64,000 nt of DNA from Streptomyces sp. Ru71. GTDB taxonomy: Bacteria > Actinomycetota > Actinomycetes > Streptomycetales > Streptomycetaceae. The position numbers were made by a program, and so were the translations under genes. Positions 7,286-15,727 of this stretch are shown here, one piece after another (within the stretch, counting starts at the first letter, position 1; every line of letters begins with the position of its first letter). The stretch is from positions 83,623-147,622 of the forward strand of contig NZ_PQSS01000011.1 of the NCBI RefSeq assembly GCF_002920535.1. Direction: 5' to 3'. The notes beneath the pieces are model-generated. The model was not told the DNA's origin. It saw nothing but the letters and a program-made list of their open reading frames with translations, and made no database searches.

Positions 7286-8884
7286 ATGGACGTGATGCCA
7301 CTGCTGTTGCTGGTGGCGGGCAGTGCGGCGGTCGCCGCGGCGGCCCGGCGCACCCCGGTGCCCGCGCCGCTGCTGCTGGTCGCGGCCGGCCTGGCCGTGT
7401 CGTACGTGCCCGGCATCCCCGACTACCGGCTCGACCCGGACGTGGTGCTGCCCCTGCTGCTGCCGCCGCTGCTGTACACCTCCGCCACCGACAGCTCCTA
7501 CCTGGACCTCAGAGCGCAGACGCGGCCGGTGGCGCTGCTGTCCGTCGGCTACGTCCTGTTCGCGACCGTCCTCGTCGGCTGGGCCGCGTACGTGCTCGTG
7601 CCCGGCCTGCCGCTGACCGCGGCGCTCGTGCTCGGCGCGGTCGTCGCGCCGCCGGACGCGGTGGCGGCGACGGCGGTGGCGCGCAGGGTCGGGCTGCCCT
7701 CCCGGATCACCACGATCCTCCAGGGCGAGTCCCTGCTGAACGACGCCACCGCGATCACCGCGTACAAGGTGGCCCTCGCCGCGGCCGTCGGCGAGGGCGC
7801 GTCCTGGGCCGGCGGGATCGGCGAGTTCCTGCTCGCGGCGGTCGGCGGCGTGGTGGTGGGCCTGGTCCTGATGGCCCCGATCCACTGGCTGCGCACCCAC
7901 CTCAAGGAACCCCTGCTGCAGAACACCCTCTCGCTGCTGATCCCGTTCGTCGCCTACGCGGCGGCCGAGCAGGTCCACGCCTCGGGTGTGCTGGCCGTGG
8001 TCGTCGTCGCGCTGTACCTCGGGCACCGCGCGTGGGAGGTCGACTTCGCCACCCGGCTGCAGGAGGAGGCGGTGTGGAAGATGGTCGCCTTCGTCCTGGA
8101 GTCGGCCGTCTTCGCGCTCATCGGCCTGCAACTGCCGGTCGTCCTGAAGGGCCTCGGGGAGTACGAGGGTGCCGACGCCGCCTGGTACGCCATCGCGCTC
8201 TTCCTGGTGGTCGTCGCGGCCCGCTTCCTGTGGGTGTACCCGGCGACCTTCCTGCCGCGGCTGCTGTCGGCACGCGTGCGTACGCGCGAGGACAACCCCA
8301 CCTGGCGTGCCCCGGTCGTCATCGCGTGGGCCGGCATGCGCGGGGTCGTCTCCCTGGCCATCGCCTTCTCCATCCCGCTCCACCTGCACGACGGCGACCA
8401 GCCCTTCCCGCAGCGCAACCTGATCCTCTTCCTGACCTTCACCACGGTCATCGGCACCCTCGTGGTGCAGGGACTGACCCTGCCCCCGCTGATCCGCCTG
8501 CTGAAGTTCCCCGGCCGCGACATCCAGGCCGAGACCCTGGCGGAGGCCAACGCGCAGGCGCAGGCGTCCCGCGTCGCCGAGCAGCGCCTGGACGACCTCC
8601 TCGCCGACGAGCGCAACGCCCTTCCGCCGCCGCTCGCCGACCGGCTGCGCACCGTCCTGGAGCGCCGCCGCAACGCCGTGTGGGAACGCCTCGGCCAGGT
8701 CAATCCGATCACCGGTGAGACCGCCGACGACACCTACCGGCGGCTGTCCAGCGAGATGATCAGCGCCGAACGTGAGGTCTTCGTGAAGCTGCGCGACGGC
8801 CGCTACATCGACGACGAGATGCTGCGCACGCTGCTGCGCCGCCTGGACCTGGAGGAGGCGGCGGCCTACCGCGAGGCGACCTGA
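7286..8884 (+). CDS. Na+/H+ antiporter (CPA1/NhaP family)
   Basis: Predicted sodium-proton exchanger of 532 residues. About twelve hydrophobic helices span residues 3-410, including the ion-binding region with VAPPDAVAATAVARRVGLP and GESLLNDATAITAYKVAL (conserved Asp residues) and the WAGMRGVVSLAIAFSIP helix typical of CPA1. A hydrophilic C-terminal tail of about 110 residues (SRVAEQRLDDLLADERN) follows. ATG 7286 has GAGGA just upstream. It diverges from the zinc-finger gene and its last 19 bases overlap the convergent PLP-enzyme gene. Cytoplasmic pH or sodium homeostasis is the expected role. Confidence 0.92.
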   Translation: MDVMPLLLLVAGSAAVAAAARRTPVPAPLLLVAAGLAVSYVPGIPDYRLDPDVVLPLLLPPLLYTSATDSSYLDLRAQTRPVALLSVGYVLFATVLVGWAAYVLVPGLPLTAALVLGAVVAPPDAVAATAVARRVGLPSRITTILQGESLLNDATAITAYKVALAAAVGEGASWAGGIGEFLLAAVGGVVVGLVLMAPIHWLRTHLKEPLLQNTLSLLIPFVAYAAAEQVHASGVLAVVVVALYLGHRAWEVDFATRLQEEAVWKMVAFVLESAVFALIGLQLPVVLKGLGEYEGADAAWYAIALFLVVVAARFLWVYPATFLPRLLSARVRTREDNPTWRAPVVIAWAGMRGVVSLAIAFSIPLHLHDGDQPFPQRNLILFLTFTTVIGTLVVQGLTLPPLIRLLKFPGRDIQAETLAEANAQAQASRVAEQRLDDLLADERNALPPPLADRLRTVLERRRNAVWERLGQVNPITGETADDTYRRLSSEMISAEREVFVKLRDGRYIDDEMLRTLLRRLDLEEAAAYREAT

Positions 8885-9810
8885 TCCGTACCGGGACCGG
8901 ACCGAGGCGGGCGAGACGGGGGGAACGGGCGGCCCGTGATCACGGCTGCGAGGACGGTGCCGCGCGGGAAGGCCCCCTCCTCGGTCAGGGCGACGAGCCC
9001 GTACAACAGCTTGGCGACATAGAGACGTTCCACGGGCAGTCGGTGCCGCTCCTCGAAGTCCTCCGCGAACGCGTCCAGCAGGGCGGGCACGCGCGCGTAG
9101 CCGCCGAAGTGGAAGCGCTCGTCCAGGGACCAGCTGCCGCGCCGGCCGCCGAAGGCCGCGCCCTGCAGCCGCCGTATCTCGTCGGCGAGGAAGCCTCCCT
9201 TGAGCACCGGGATGCCGAGCGCCCGCTGCCCGGGCCCCAGTCCGGCGGCCAGCCCGGCCAGGGTGCCGCCGGTGCCGCAGGCGACCGCGACCACGTCCGC
9301 CCGGCCGCGCAGTTCCGCGCCGAGCGCCAGGCATCCCCGCACCGCCGCCGCGTTGCTGCCGCCCTCGGGCACGACGTACGCGTCCGGGACCCCTGCCGAG
9401 CCCAGGACCGCGGCAAGGATGTCCGGTTCCGCTTTACGGCGATACGTCGACCTGTCGACGAAGTGCAGCCGCATGCCGTCGGCGGCGCACCGGGCCAGCA
9501 CGGGATTGAGGGGGCGGCCGGCCAGCTCCTGGCCGCGGACCACACCCACCGTGGGCACGCCCAGGAGGCGGCCCGCGGCGGCCGTGGCCCGCAGGTGGTT
9601 GGAGTACGCGCCGCCGAACGTCACGATCGGGCGCCCGGCCGCCGCCGTGAGGTTGGGCGCCAGCTTGCGCCACTTGTTGCCGACCAGCTCCGGGTGGATC
9701 AGGTCGTCGCGCTTGAGGAACAGACGGACGCCGTGCCGGGCGAAACGGTCGTCCGGCACCTCCCGCAGGGGCGAGGGGAGACGGGGTTCAAGGGCGTCCA
9801 GGCTGGTCAC
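8866..9810 (-). CDS. PLP-dependent ACC deaminase/D-cysteine desulfhydrase family enzyme
   Basis: Fold-type II PLP enzyme of 314 residues. The PLP lysine lies in ELVGNKWRKL (about residue 46-48), the substrate loop is TFGGAYSNHLRA, and the phosphate-binding loop is ACGTGGTLAGL. The family includes 1-aminocyclopropane-1-carboxylate deaminase and D-cysteine desulfhydrase; sequence alone does not separate them, though linkage here gives no plant-hormone context and D-cysteine desulfhydrase is the safer guess. GTG 9810 is the first start. Its 3' end overlaps the antiporter gene by 19 bases on the opposite strand. It may share a transcript with the upstream amidase gene, whose stop lies 22 bases before this start. 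Confidence 0.85.
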   Translation of the reverse strand: MTSLDALEPRLPSPLREVPDDRFARHGVRLFLKRDDLIHPELVGNKWRKLAPNLTAAAGRPIVTFGGAYSNHLRATAAAGRLLGVPTVGVVRGQELAGRPLNPVLARCAADGMRLHFVDRSTYRRKAEPDILAAVLGSAGVPDAYVVPEGGSNAAAVRGCLALGAELRGRADVVAVACGTGGTLAGLAAGLGPGQRALGIPVLKGGFLADEIRRLQGAAFGGRRGSWSLDERFHFGGYARVPALLDAFAEDFEERHRLPVERLYVAKLLYGLVALTEEGAFPRGTVLAAVITGRPFPPSRPPRSGPGTDQVASR

Positions 9811-9832
9811 GGCACCATTGTCGAACAGCCGC

Positions 9833-10423
9833 TCACTTCAGGCGGTCGCGGATCCGTGCCCGCAGCCACGTCATCGTGAACCCCCGCGGGTCCACCTTCC
9901 CCGGTTGCCACTCCAGGTGCCCGATGACCGACCGCTGTGTCCAGCCGTGCCGGCGGCAGACGGCCGCCGCCGCCTTCTCGATCGCCTCCAGCTGGGCCTC
10001 GGGCCAGGGGTCCTCGCCGTCGCCGAGGTTCTCGCACTCGAAGCCGTAGAAGCAGCGGTTGCCGTCGGTGTCGGCCTCGTTGTCGTGGGGCAGCGCCTTC
10101 TCCGCGATCACCGCGCGCAGTACGTCGTGGTCGCCGAGGCCGGCGTGGTTGGCGCGGCCGTAGCCGACCAGGTGGACCGTGCCGTCCTTGGTGATCACGC
10201 CGTGGCACAGCGGGCCCGGCAGCCCCGGGTGTCCGTCGCGGCAGAGCTCCACCGTGCGCGCGCTGCCGCGGGTCACCGTGTGGTGGATCATCACGCCGTG
10301 CACCGGGCCCCAGGGGCCCTTGTGATTGCGGTTGTGATGCCTCCAGTCGCCGACTTCGACGACCTTCAGACCCTCGGCTCTCAGCGCGGCCAGGAAGTCG
10401 CTCGCGGACAGGGGTGAGGCCAT
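9833..10423 (-). CDS. N-acetylmuramoyl-L-alanine amidase (Amidase_2/PGRP type)
   Basis: Zinc amidase domain protein of 196 residues, predicted to cleave the amide between muramic acid and the stem peptide. Zinc-binding and catalytic motifs are visible: VMIHHTVTRG near residue 55, FYGFECENLGDG mid-protein, and the C-terminal IGHLEWQPGKVDPRG signature. There is no signal peptide, so it may act inside the cell, on recycled wall fragments, or be released by lysis; phage-derived endolysins look similar, but no phage genes surround it. ATG 10423 is preceded by AAGGAGG at ideal spacing, which rules out the longer frame upstream. Confidence 0.88.
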   Translation of the reverse strand: MASPLSASDFLAALRAEGLKVVEVGDWRHHNRNHKGPWGPVHGVMIHHTVTRGSARTVELCRDGHPGLPGPLCHGVITKDGTVHLVGYGRANHAGLGDHDVLRAVIAEKALPHDNEADTDGNRCFYGFECENLGDGEDPWPEAQLEAIEKAAAAVCRRHGWTQRSVIGHLEWQPGKVDPRGFTMTWLRARIRDRLK

Positions 10424-10714
10424 GTCGCCTCCTTCGTGCTGCCGTGCCGCGGCCACGGGTCGCGGCCGCCGTCGTTACAGCGCTTGTACCGAAACGGGAT
10501 GTCCTGGACCACATCGTTCGTACGGTGTGCGAGCCGATCCGGACATGCCGGGACCGATCGGTGGGGAAGCGGATTTCTCCCTCTTCCCAGCGAGCGGTGA
10601 TCCAACCCCGCTCTTTCGTGTAATAGCACCGGCACGCTCCGTGATGGGAGCCTGGTCGGAGATCGATGCCTGGCGCACTTCGGAGCCAGTGCAGCACTGG
10701 GAGGGCAGTTCTCT
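10424..10714. other. Divergent promoter region of amidase and encapsulin genes
   Basis: This 291-base gap serves two divergent genes. A TAATAG hexamer at 10621-10626 is a possible -10 box for the encapsulin transcript, leaving a leader of about 80 bases, and GGGAGGG at about 10700 is its ribosome binding site. No operator-like palindrome stands out and no small gene is supported. Confidence 0.4.
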
Positions 10715-12121
10715 ATGTCGGTAGGCGAAGAGGTCCGCACGGAAGAGACCCGGCCGCAGCAGAGCCTTGGCACCGCGGCCGCGCGGAACCTGGCCACCAC
10801 CACCAAGTCCGTCCCGCAGATGCAGGAGATCAGCTCGCGCTGGCTGCTGCGGCTCCTGCCGTGGGTGGATGTGCAGGGCGGCACGTACCGGGTGAACCGG
10901 CGGCTGACCTACGCGGTCGGCGACGGCCGCATCACGTTCGTGAAGACCGGGGACCGGGTCGAGGTGATCCCCGCCGAGCTGGGTGAGCTGCCCGCCCTGA
11001 GGTCGTACGAGGACGAGGAGGTGCTGGCGGAACTGGCCCAGCGCTGCCGGCAGCACGAGTTCGCCCCGGGCGACGTGATCGCCTCCTTCGGCAGCCAGGC
11101 CGAGGAGGTGTACCTGCTGGCGCACGGCAGGGTGGAGAAGGTCGGCACCGGCCCCTACGGCGACGACCAGGTCCTCGGTGTGCTCGCCGACGGCGCGTAC
11201 TTCGGCGACCAGGCGTTGCTGTCCGGCGACGCCATCTGGGAGTACACCGCCCGCGCGGACACCGCGTGCACGGTGCTGATCCTCTCCCGCCAGGACGTCG
11301 AGCAGGTCGCCGAGCGCGCCGAGTCCCTGCGCGAGCAGCTGCGGCGCACGCGCTCGGTTCCGGCCCAGCGCACCAACAAGTACGGGGAGAAGGAGGTCGA
11401 GCTGGCCGCCGGTCACTCCGGCGAGCCGGACATCCCGCACACCTTCGTCGACTACGAGGCCCGGCCCCGCGAGTACGAGCTGAGCATCGCCCAGACCGTG
11501 CTGCGCATCCACACGCGCGTGGCCGACCTGTACAACCAGCCGATGAACCAGACCGAGCAGCAGCTGCGGCTCACCGTCGAGGCGTTGAAGGAGCGCCAGG
11601 AGCACGAGCTGGTCAACAACCGTGAGTTCGGCCTGCTCAACAACTGCGAGTACGACCAGCGGATCCAGCCGCACGACGGCGTGCCCAGCCCGGACGACAT
11701 GGACGAGCTGCTCAGCCGGCGGCGCGGCACCAAGATGTTCCTCGCCCACCCGCGCGCGATCGCCGCGTTCGGGCGGGAGCTGAACAAGCGCGGGCTCGTC
11801 CCCGAGACCATCGACGTGGGCGGCAACCGCATCCCGACCTGGCGGGGCGTGCCGATCTACCCGTGCAACAAGATCCCGGTGACGGAGGCGCGCACCACCT
11901 CCATCATCGCGATGCGTCTCGGTGAGCAGGACCAGGGCGTCATCGGCCTGCGACAGTCCGGCCTCCCCGACGAGATCGAGCCGAGCCTGTCCGTGCGGTT
12001 CATGGGCATCAACGAGCAGGCGATCATCAAGTACCTGGTGACGGCGTACTACTCGGCGGCGGTGCTCGTGCCCGATGCGCTGGGCGTGCTGGAGAACGTC
12101 GAGATCGGCCGCTGGCGGTGA
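10715..12121 (+). CDS. Family 2B encapsulin shell protein (with inserted cNMP-binding-like domain)
   Basis: HK97-fold shell protein of 468 residues predicted to self-assemble into a protein nanocompartment. An N-terminal arm and E-loop region (about 1-90, with [18 protein letters not shown]) are interrupted by a cyclic-nucleotide-binding-like domain (about 95-210, [31 protein letters not shown]). The P- and A-domain part follows (about 215-468): [57 protein letters not shown]-like [12 protein letters not shown], and [20 protein letters not shown]. Such proteins are often annotated simply as cyclic-nucleotide-binding proteins of terpene loci. ATG 10715 has GGGAGGG upstream. The stop overlaps the start of a polyprenyl synthase, the known kind of Family 2B cargo. 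Confidence 0.88.
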   Translation: MSVGEEVRTEETRPQQSLGTAAARNLATTTKSVPQMQEISSRWLLRLLPWVDVQGGTYRVNRRLTYAVGDGRITFVKTGDRVEVIPAELGELPALRSYEDEEVLAELAQRCRQHEFAPGDVIASFGSQAEEVYLLAHGRVEKVGTGPYGDDQVLGVLADGAYFGDQALLSGDAIWEYTARADTACTVLILSRQDVEQVAERAESLREQLRRTRSVPAQRTNKYGEKEVELAAGHSGEPDIPHTFVDYEARPREYELSIAQTVLRIHTRVADLYNQPMNQTEQQLRLTVEALKERQEHELVNNREFGLLNNCEYDQRIQPHDGVPSPDDMDELLSRRRGTKMFLAHPRAIAAFGRELNKRGLVPETIDVGGNRIPTWRGVPIYPCNKIPVTEARTTSIIAMRLGEQDQGVIGLRQSGLPDEIEPSLSVRFMGINEQAIIKYLVTAYYSAAVLVPDALGVLENVEIGRWR

Positions 12122-13233
12122 CCCTCCCCGTCCAGGGGCCGTGTGCCCGTCCCACGGCGGGGCGGGCACACGCTTCGGCCGCGCTCCCGGCGCAGGGCGG
12201 GGCGACGACGGACGGCGCGGAGGCGGCGGTGCTTCTGGAGCGGGCGCGGGTCCTGGTCGATCCCGAGCTGCGCGCGGCGGTGGCCTCGCTGCCGCACTCC
12301 ATGCGACGTGTCGCCGGGTACCACTTCGGCTGGGAGCGGGCGGACGGCACTGCGGACTCGGCACCCGCGGGCAAGGCGCTGCGGCCGGCGCTCGTCCTCG
12401 CGGCGGCCGACGCGCTCGGCGGGCGGCCTGCGCTGGAGAGCGCGGTGCGGGTGGCCGCGGCGGTGGAGCTGGTGCACAACTTCACGCTGCTGCACGACGA
12501 CGTGATGGACCGGGACAGCACCCGGCGGCACCGGCCGACCGCCTGGACCGTGTTCGGGGACGCCGACGCGATCCTCGCCGGCGACGCCCTGCAGGCCCTC
12601 GCGCTGCGGATGCTCGCGGAGGATCCGCATCCGGCGGCCGCGGCGGCGGCCGCGCGGCTGACGTCCTGTGTCGTCGAGTTGTGCGCCGGGCAGCACACCG
12701 ACACCGCGCTGGAGCGGCGCGCGGCCGGTGAGGTGGGGATCGACGAGGTGCTCGCCATGGCCGAGGCCAAGACCGGGGCGCTGCTGGGCTGTGCCTGCGC
12801 GATCGGTGCGCTGTACGCGGGAGCGGAGGTGGAGGACGTCGAGGCGCTGGAGGTGTTCGGGCGGGAGGCCGGGCTCGCCTTCCAGCTCATCGACGACGTG
12901 ATCGGGATCTGGGGGGATCCCCGGCACACCGGCAAGCCGGCGGGGGCGGATCTCGCGGCGCGGAAGAAGTCGCTGCCGGTGGTCGCGGCGTTGGCCTCCG
13001 GCACGGGGGCGGCGCGGGAGCTGGCGGAGTTGTACGCGGTGCCGTTCGAGGCGGGGGATGTGGAGCGGGCGGCGTCCGCCGTGGAGCGGGCCGGTGGGCG
13101 GGACTGGGCGCAGGAGCAGGCGGCGGATCGTATGTCGCGGGCTGTTTGTGCGTTGGCTCGGGTTTTGCCGGAGCCGGAGAGGGCGGGGGGTTTGCTGAGT
13201 CTGGCGGAGTTTGTCACGCGGCGTTGTTCGTGA
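12118..13233 (+). CDS. Polyprenyl (GGPP-type) diphosphate synthase, predicted encapsulin cargo
   Basis: Trans-prenyltransferase of 371 residues, condensing isopentenyl diphosphate with an allylic primer. The first aspartate-rich motif is [15 protein letters not shown] (about residues 122-136) and the second is [14 protein letters not shown], the variant usual in actinobacterial short-chain GGPP synthases; GKALRP near the start of the catalytic domain binds IPP. An Ala/Pro/Gly-rich extension of about 33 residues precedes the domain and has no catalytic role, consistent with a shell-loading segment. GTG 12118 overlaps the encapsulin stop (GTGA), so both are made in fixed ratio. No terpene cyclase lies in the window, so the end product is unknown. 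Confidence 0.9.
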   Translation: MTLPVQGPCARPTAGRAHASAALPAQGGATTDGAEAAVLLERARVLVDPELRAAVASLPHSMRRVAGYHFGWERADGTADSAPAGKALRPALVLAAADALGGRPALESAVRVAAAVELVHNFTLLHDDVMDRDSTRRHRPTAWTVFGDADAILAGDALQALALRMLAEDPHPAAAAAAARLTSCVVELCAGQHTDTALERRAAGEVGIDEVLAMAEAKTGALLGCACAIGALYAGAEVEDVEALEVFGREAGLAFQLIDDVIGIWGDPRHTGKPAGADLAARKKSLPVVAALASGTGAARELAELYAVPFEAGDVERAASAVERAGGRDWAQEQAADRMSRAVCALARVLPEPERAGGLLSLAEFVTRRCS

Positions 13234-13278
13234 CGATTGCCTGCGGCGCTTGGCCGGGCTTGGCTGCGGTGGTCTTTC

Positions 13279-13342
13279 GTCTGCGGGTGCGTTGTGGTTG
13301 CTCGCGCAGTTCCCCGCGCCCCCTTGAACGCCTGCGGCGGCC
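13279..13342. repeat. Interspersed repeat, copy 1
   Basis: A stretch with the core GCGCAGTTCCCCGCGCC, a short spacer and GCCTGCGGCGGCCC lies just after the polyprenyl synthase gene. The same unit recurs in reverse at about 50480-50559 and in tandem at 63841-63992. The core GCGCAGTTCCCCGCGC can form a small hairpin. Confidence 0.75.
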
Positions 13343-13438
13343 CCCTCCCGCCGTGCGCGGGTGCGGGCCGTCGCCGGGCGGGCGTGCGGGATAGGGTCAA
13401 CGACCGTATTCCGTAGGCGGGTTGGTGGGAGGGTCCTC

Positions 13439-14026
13439 GTGGGTGTGGTCATACGGCGGGCGGATGCGGGGGATCGGGACCTCGTCGTGCGGTTGTTGGA
13501 CGAGGCCTTTCTGGATGATCCGGTCAGCGCGTGGGTGTTTCCCGGGGAGGAGTACCGGCGCCGTACGCATCGGCGGTTGATGGGGGCCTTCACCGACATC
13601 GTGCTCGGTGAGGGGTGGATCGATCTCAGCGATGACTTGGCTGCCTGCGCGTTGTGGCTGTCCGTGCCCGGTGGCGAGCACGGGGAGGACGAGGGGCCCG
13701 CTGAGCTGCGGCAGGCGGTGGATCCGGGAAATGAGCGGGTGGAGTTGATCGGGCGGCTGACCGCCGGGGTGCACCCCGGGGAGCGTGCGCATCTCTATCT
13801 GTGGATGATCGGGGTCGCTCCGGAGCGGCAGGGGGAGGGGCTGGGCACCGCGTTGATCGAGCATGTGCTTCAGCGGTGCGACCGCGAGGGGCTGCCCGCC
13901 TATCTGGAGGCCAGCAACGTGCGCAGCCGGGCGTTGTACGAGCGGCTCGGCTTTGCGGTCATGGGTGACCTGGATCTGCCCGACGGGCCCCGGATGTGGC
14001 CGATGTGGCGGGAGCCGCGGGGCTGA
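13439..14026 (+). CDS. GNAT family N-acetyltransferase
   Basis: Acetyl-CoA-dependent acetyltransferase of 195 residues. The acetyl-CoA motif A is visible as LYLWMIGVAPERQGEGLGTALIEHVLQ (Q/R-x-x-G-x-G/A core RQGEGLG), followed by motif B with LEASNVRSRALYERLGF. The substrate is unknown. GTG 13439 has GGGAGGG upstream at good spacing; the longer frame adds Arg-rich non-coding sequence. A 205-base gap with an interspersed repeat separates it from the encapsulin pair, so I do not place it in that operon. Confidence 0.85.
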   Translation: MGVVIRRADAGDRDLVVRLLDEAFLDDPVSAWVFPGEEYRRRTHRRLMGAFTDIVLGEGWIDLSDDLAACALWLSVPGGEHGEDEGPAELRQAVDPGNERVELIGRLTAGVHPGERAHLYLWMIGVAPERQGEGLGTALIEHVLQRCDREGLPAYLEASNVRSRALYERLGFAVMGDLDLPDGPRMWPMWREPRG

Positions 14027-14069
14027 AGCGGAGGGTCGTCTCTTAATTGATGCGGGTGGGGAAATCTCC

Positions 14070-14105
14070 TTGCAACCACTACAAGTGGAGTACTACAACT
14101 GAAGT
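14070..14105 (+). promoter_or_regulatory. Sigma-70-like promoter with embedded operator
   Basis: TTGCAA (14070-14075) and TACAAC (14094-14099) are spaced by 18 bases, a good housekeeping-type promoter. Between them lies the palindrome CCACTacaAGTGG (14076-14088), and ACTACAA occurs twice (14078-14084, 14092-14098). The location is typical for a repressor site. The promoter points at the reductase gene starting at 14135. Confidence 0.55.
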
Positions 14106-14134
14106 GATCACCCGCCTACGGAAAAGAGACCGGC

Positions 14135-14719
14135 TTGCGCAAGCTCACCTACTTCATCGCCTGCTCGATCGACGGGTTCATCGGTGACCCGGCCGGCGAC
14201 GCCTCGTCGATGTACTCGTTCGTCGACGAGGAGTTCATCGCGTTCCTCGCGGCGGAGTACCCGGAGACGATGGCGACCCCTGGCCGTCGCGCGATGGGTC
14301 TCGACGACCTGCCGAACAAACGGTTCGACACGATCATCCAGGGGCGGGGCAGCTATGAACTCGCCCTCAAGGAGGGCATCACCAGCCCGTATGCCCATCT
14401 GCGCGAGCACGTCGCCTCGCGCACCCTGGGGGAGTCGCCCGACCCGAACGTCGAGATCATCGCGGATGACCTGGTGGGGAAGGTGCGCGAGCTGAAGGCC
14501 GAGGAGGGTGGGCTCGGCATCTATCTGTGCGGTGGGTCGCGGCTCGCCGGGCAGCTGGTCGACGAGGTCGACGAGCTCGTCATCAAGACCTACCCGCAGA
14601 TCTACGGTTCGGGCATGCCGATGTTCGGCTCGGCCTTCGCCGTCACGGACTTCCGGCTGGAGGACGTGCGCACGTTCAGGAACGGCGTCCTGGTGCGGAC
14701 GTACAGCAGGAAGGGCTGA
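14135..14719 (+). CDS. Dihydrofolate reductase-like (RibD C-terminal domain) protein
   Basis: Predicted NADPH-dependent reductase of 194 residues with the RibD_C/DHFR fold. It begins LRKLTYFIACSIDGFIGD, the family's typical first strand, has a DTIIQGRGSYELAL segment near residue 67, and the nucleotide-binding LGIYLCGGSRLAGQLV motif near 128. Stand-alone members are numerous and mostly uncharacterised. TTG 14135 begins right at the conserved strand; no ATG is available in frame. A promoter with an embedded palindrome lies just upstream, so its expression is likely regulated, but no regulator gene is adjacent. Confidence 0.82.
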   Translation: MRKLTYFIACSIDGFIGDPAGDASSMYSFVDEEFIAFLAAEYPETMATPGRRAMGLDDLPNKRFDTIIQGRGSYELALKEGITSPYAHLREHVASRTLGESPDPNVEIIADDLVGKVRELKAEEGGLGIYLCGGSRLAGQLVDEVDELVIKTYPQIYGSGMPMFGSAFAVTDFRLEDVRTFRNGVLVRTYSRKG

Positions 14720-14738
14720 GCCGCCCTACGCTGGGGAG

Positions 14739-14957
14739 ATGGACCGCGACGAACCCGTCTGCCCCGTCTGCGGACAGCCCGTCGAGAGGGTCGTCCGGCG
14801 GCACAAGACGCTGGGCGCCTGGGTGCCGGTGTGGGGGCCCGGGCCCTGCCGCAACCCCGAGTGCCCGGCGGCCCGTGCGGAGGAGGAGCCCGGGGGCGTC
14901 GCCCCGGCCGAGGAGGCCGCGCAGAAAGCGGACGACGCCCCGCGGAAAGGTGGCTAG
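14739..14957 (+). CDS. Small zinc-ribbon-like protein
   Basis: Hypothetical protein of 72 residues. Two cysteine pairs, CPVCGQ near the start and CRNPEC about 30 residues later, suggest one zinc ribbon; the tail is Ala/Glu-rich. No function can be assigned. A TACGCT box (14727-14732) ends 7 bases before ATG 14739, so the gene is probably leaderless. It lies between the RibD-like gene and a DUF952 gene on the same strand. Confidence 0.7.
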   Translation: MDRDEPVCPVCGQPVERVVRRHKTLGAWVPVWGPGPCRNPECPAARAEEEPGGVAPAEEAAQKADDAPRKGG

Positions 14958-14966
14958 CGTGGGCGC

Positions 14967-15302
14967 ATGACCGACGCCCCGCACATCCTCCACCTCACCG
15001 AACGCTCCCTGTGGGAGGCCGCCCGCGCCCGGGGCCGGTACACGATGTCGACCCGCGGCCGCACCCTGGAGCAGGAGGGTTTCATCCACTGCTCGACCCG
15101 GGCGCAACTGCCCGCGGTGGCCGCCTTTCTGTACGGCGGCTACGACGGCCCGGACGAGCTGGTCGTCCTCGTCGTGGACCCGGCGCGGCTGGATGTGCCG
15201 CTGAAGTACGAGGCCGCCGAGCCCGGCGGAGAGGAGTTCCCGCACGTGTACGGGCCCATCCCGGCGGCCGCCGTGGTGGCCGAGGAGCCGTGGTCGGCCT
15301 GA
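14967..15302 (+). CDS. DUF952 family protein
   Basis: Protein of 111 residues matching the DUF952 family: HILHLTERSLWEAARARGRY at the start, EGFIHCSTRAQLPAVAAFLY in the middle, and LKYEAAEP...FPHVYGPI near the end. The HCS and H-x-Y-G-P residues are the conserved ones and may be catalytic, as related folds include ADP-ribosyltransferases, but no activity is established. TAGCGT (14955-14960) ends 7 bases before ATG 14967, fitting a leaderless transcript. Confidence 0.85.
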   Translation: MTDAPHILHLTERSLWEAARARGRYTMSTRGRTLEQEGFIHCSTRAQLPAVAAFLYGGYDGPDELVVLVVDPARLDVPLKYEAAEPGGEEFPHVYGPIPAAAVVAEEPWSA

Positions 15303-15306
15303 GCCG

Positions 15307-15717
15307 TCAGCCGTCCGCCCGCTGCATGAACCGCAGCAGATTGCCCGCCGGGTCCCGGAACGCGCAGTCCCGCACCCCGTAGGGCTGGTCCATCGGCTCC
15401 TGCAGGATCTCCGTGCCCGCCTCCCTGACCTTCTCGCACAGCGCCTCGCAGTCGGGGGTGGTGAAGATGACGCCGCGCAGCACGCCCTTGGCCAGCAGCC
15501 GGGTCAGGGTCTCCCGGTCGGCGGGGGAGGCGTCGGCAGCCGGCGGCTCCAGCACGATCTCCACGTCCGGCTGGAGCGGGGAGCCGACGGTCAGCCAGCG
15601 CAGCCCCTCGTACTCCACGTCGTTGCGCAGCTGGAGGCCGAGGACGTCCCGGTAGAAGGCGAGCGCCTTGTCGGGGTCGTCGACGGTGATGAAGCACTGC
15701 TTCAGTTTCACATCCAT
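15307..15717 (-). CDS. VOC (glyoxalase/bleomycin-resistance) family protein
   Basis: Vicinal-oxygen-chelate domain protein of 136 residues with paired beta-alpha-beta-beta-beta modules: KQCFITVDDPDKALAFYRDV begins the first, and YGVRDCAFRDPAGNLLRFMQ ends the second. Members are metal-dependent lyases, dioxygenases or drug-binding proteins; the substrate is unknown. ATG 15717 lies 8 bases from a minus-strand TAGGTT box (15725-15730), so a leaderless start is likely; a TTG at 15726 would add three residues. It follows the AraC gene closely on the same strand, suggesting that AraC regulates it. Confidence 0.85.
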   Translation of the reverse strand: MDVKLKQCFITVDDPDKALAFYRDVLGLQLRNDVEYEGLRWLTVGSPLQPDVEIVLEPPAADASPADRETLTRLLAKGVLRGVIFTTPDCEALCEKVREAGTEILQEPMDQPYGVRDCAFRDPAGNLLRFMQRADG

Positions 15718-15727
15718 GACGGTCAAC

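Noticed and set aside
13234..14026. GNAT acetyltransferase as a third member of the encapsulin operon
   Set aside because: A 205-base gap with an interspersed repeat and its own ribosome binding site separates it, so co-transcription is not supported.
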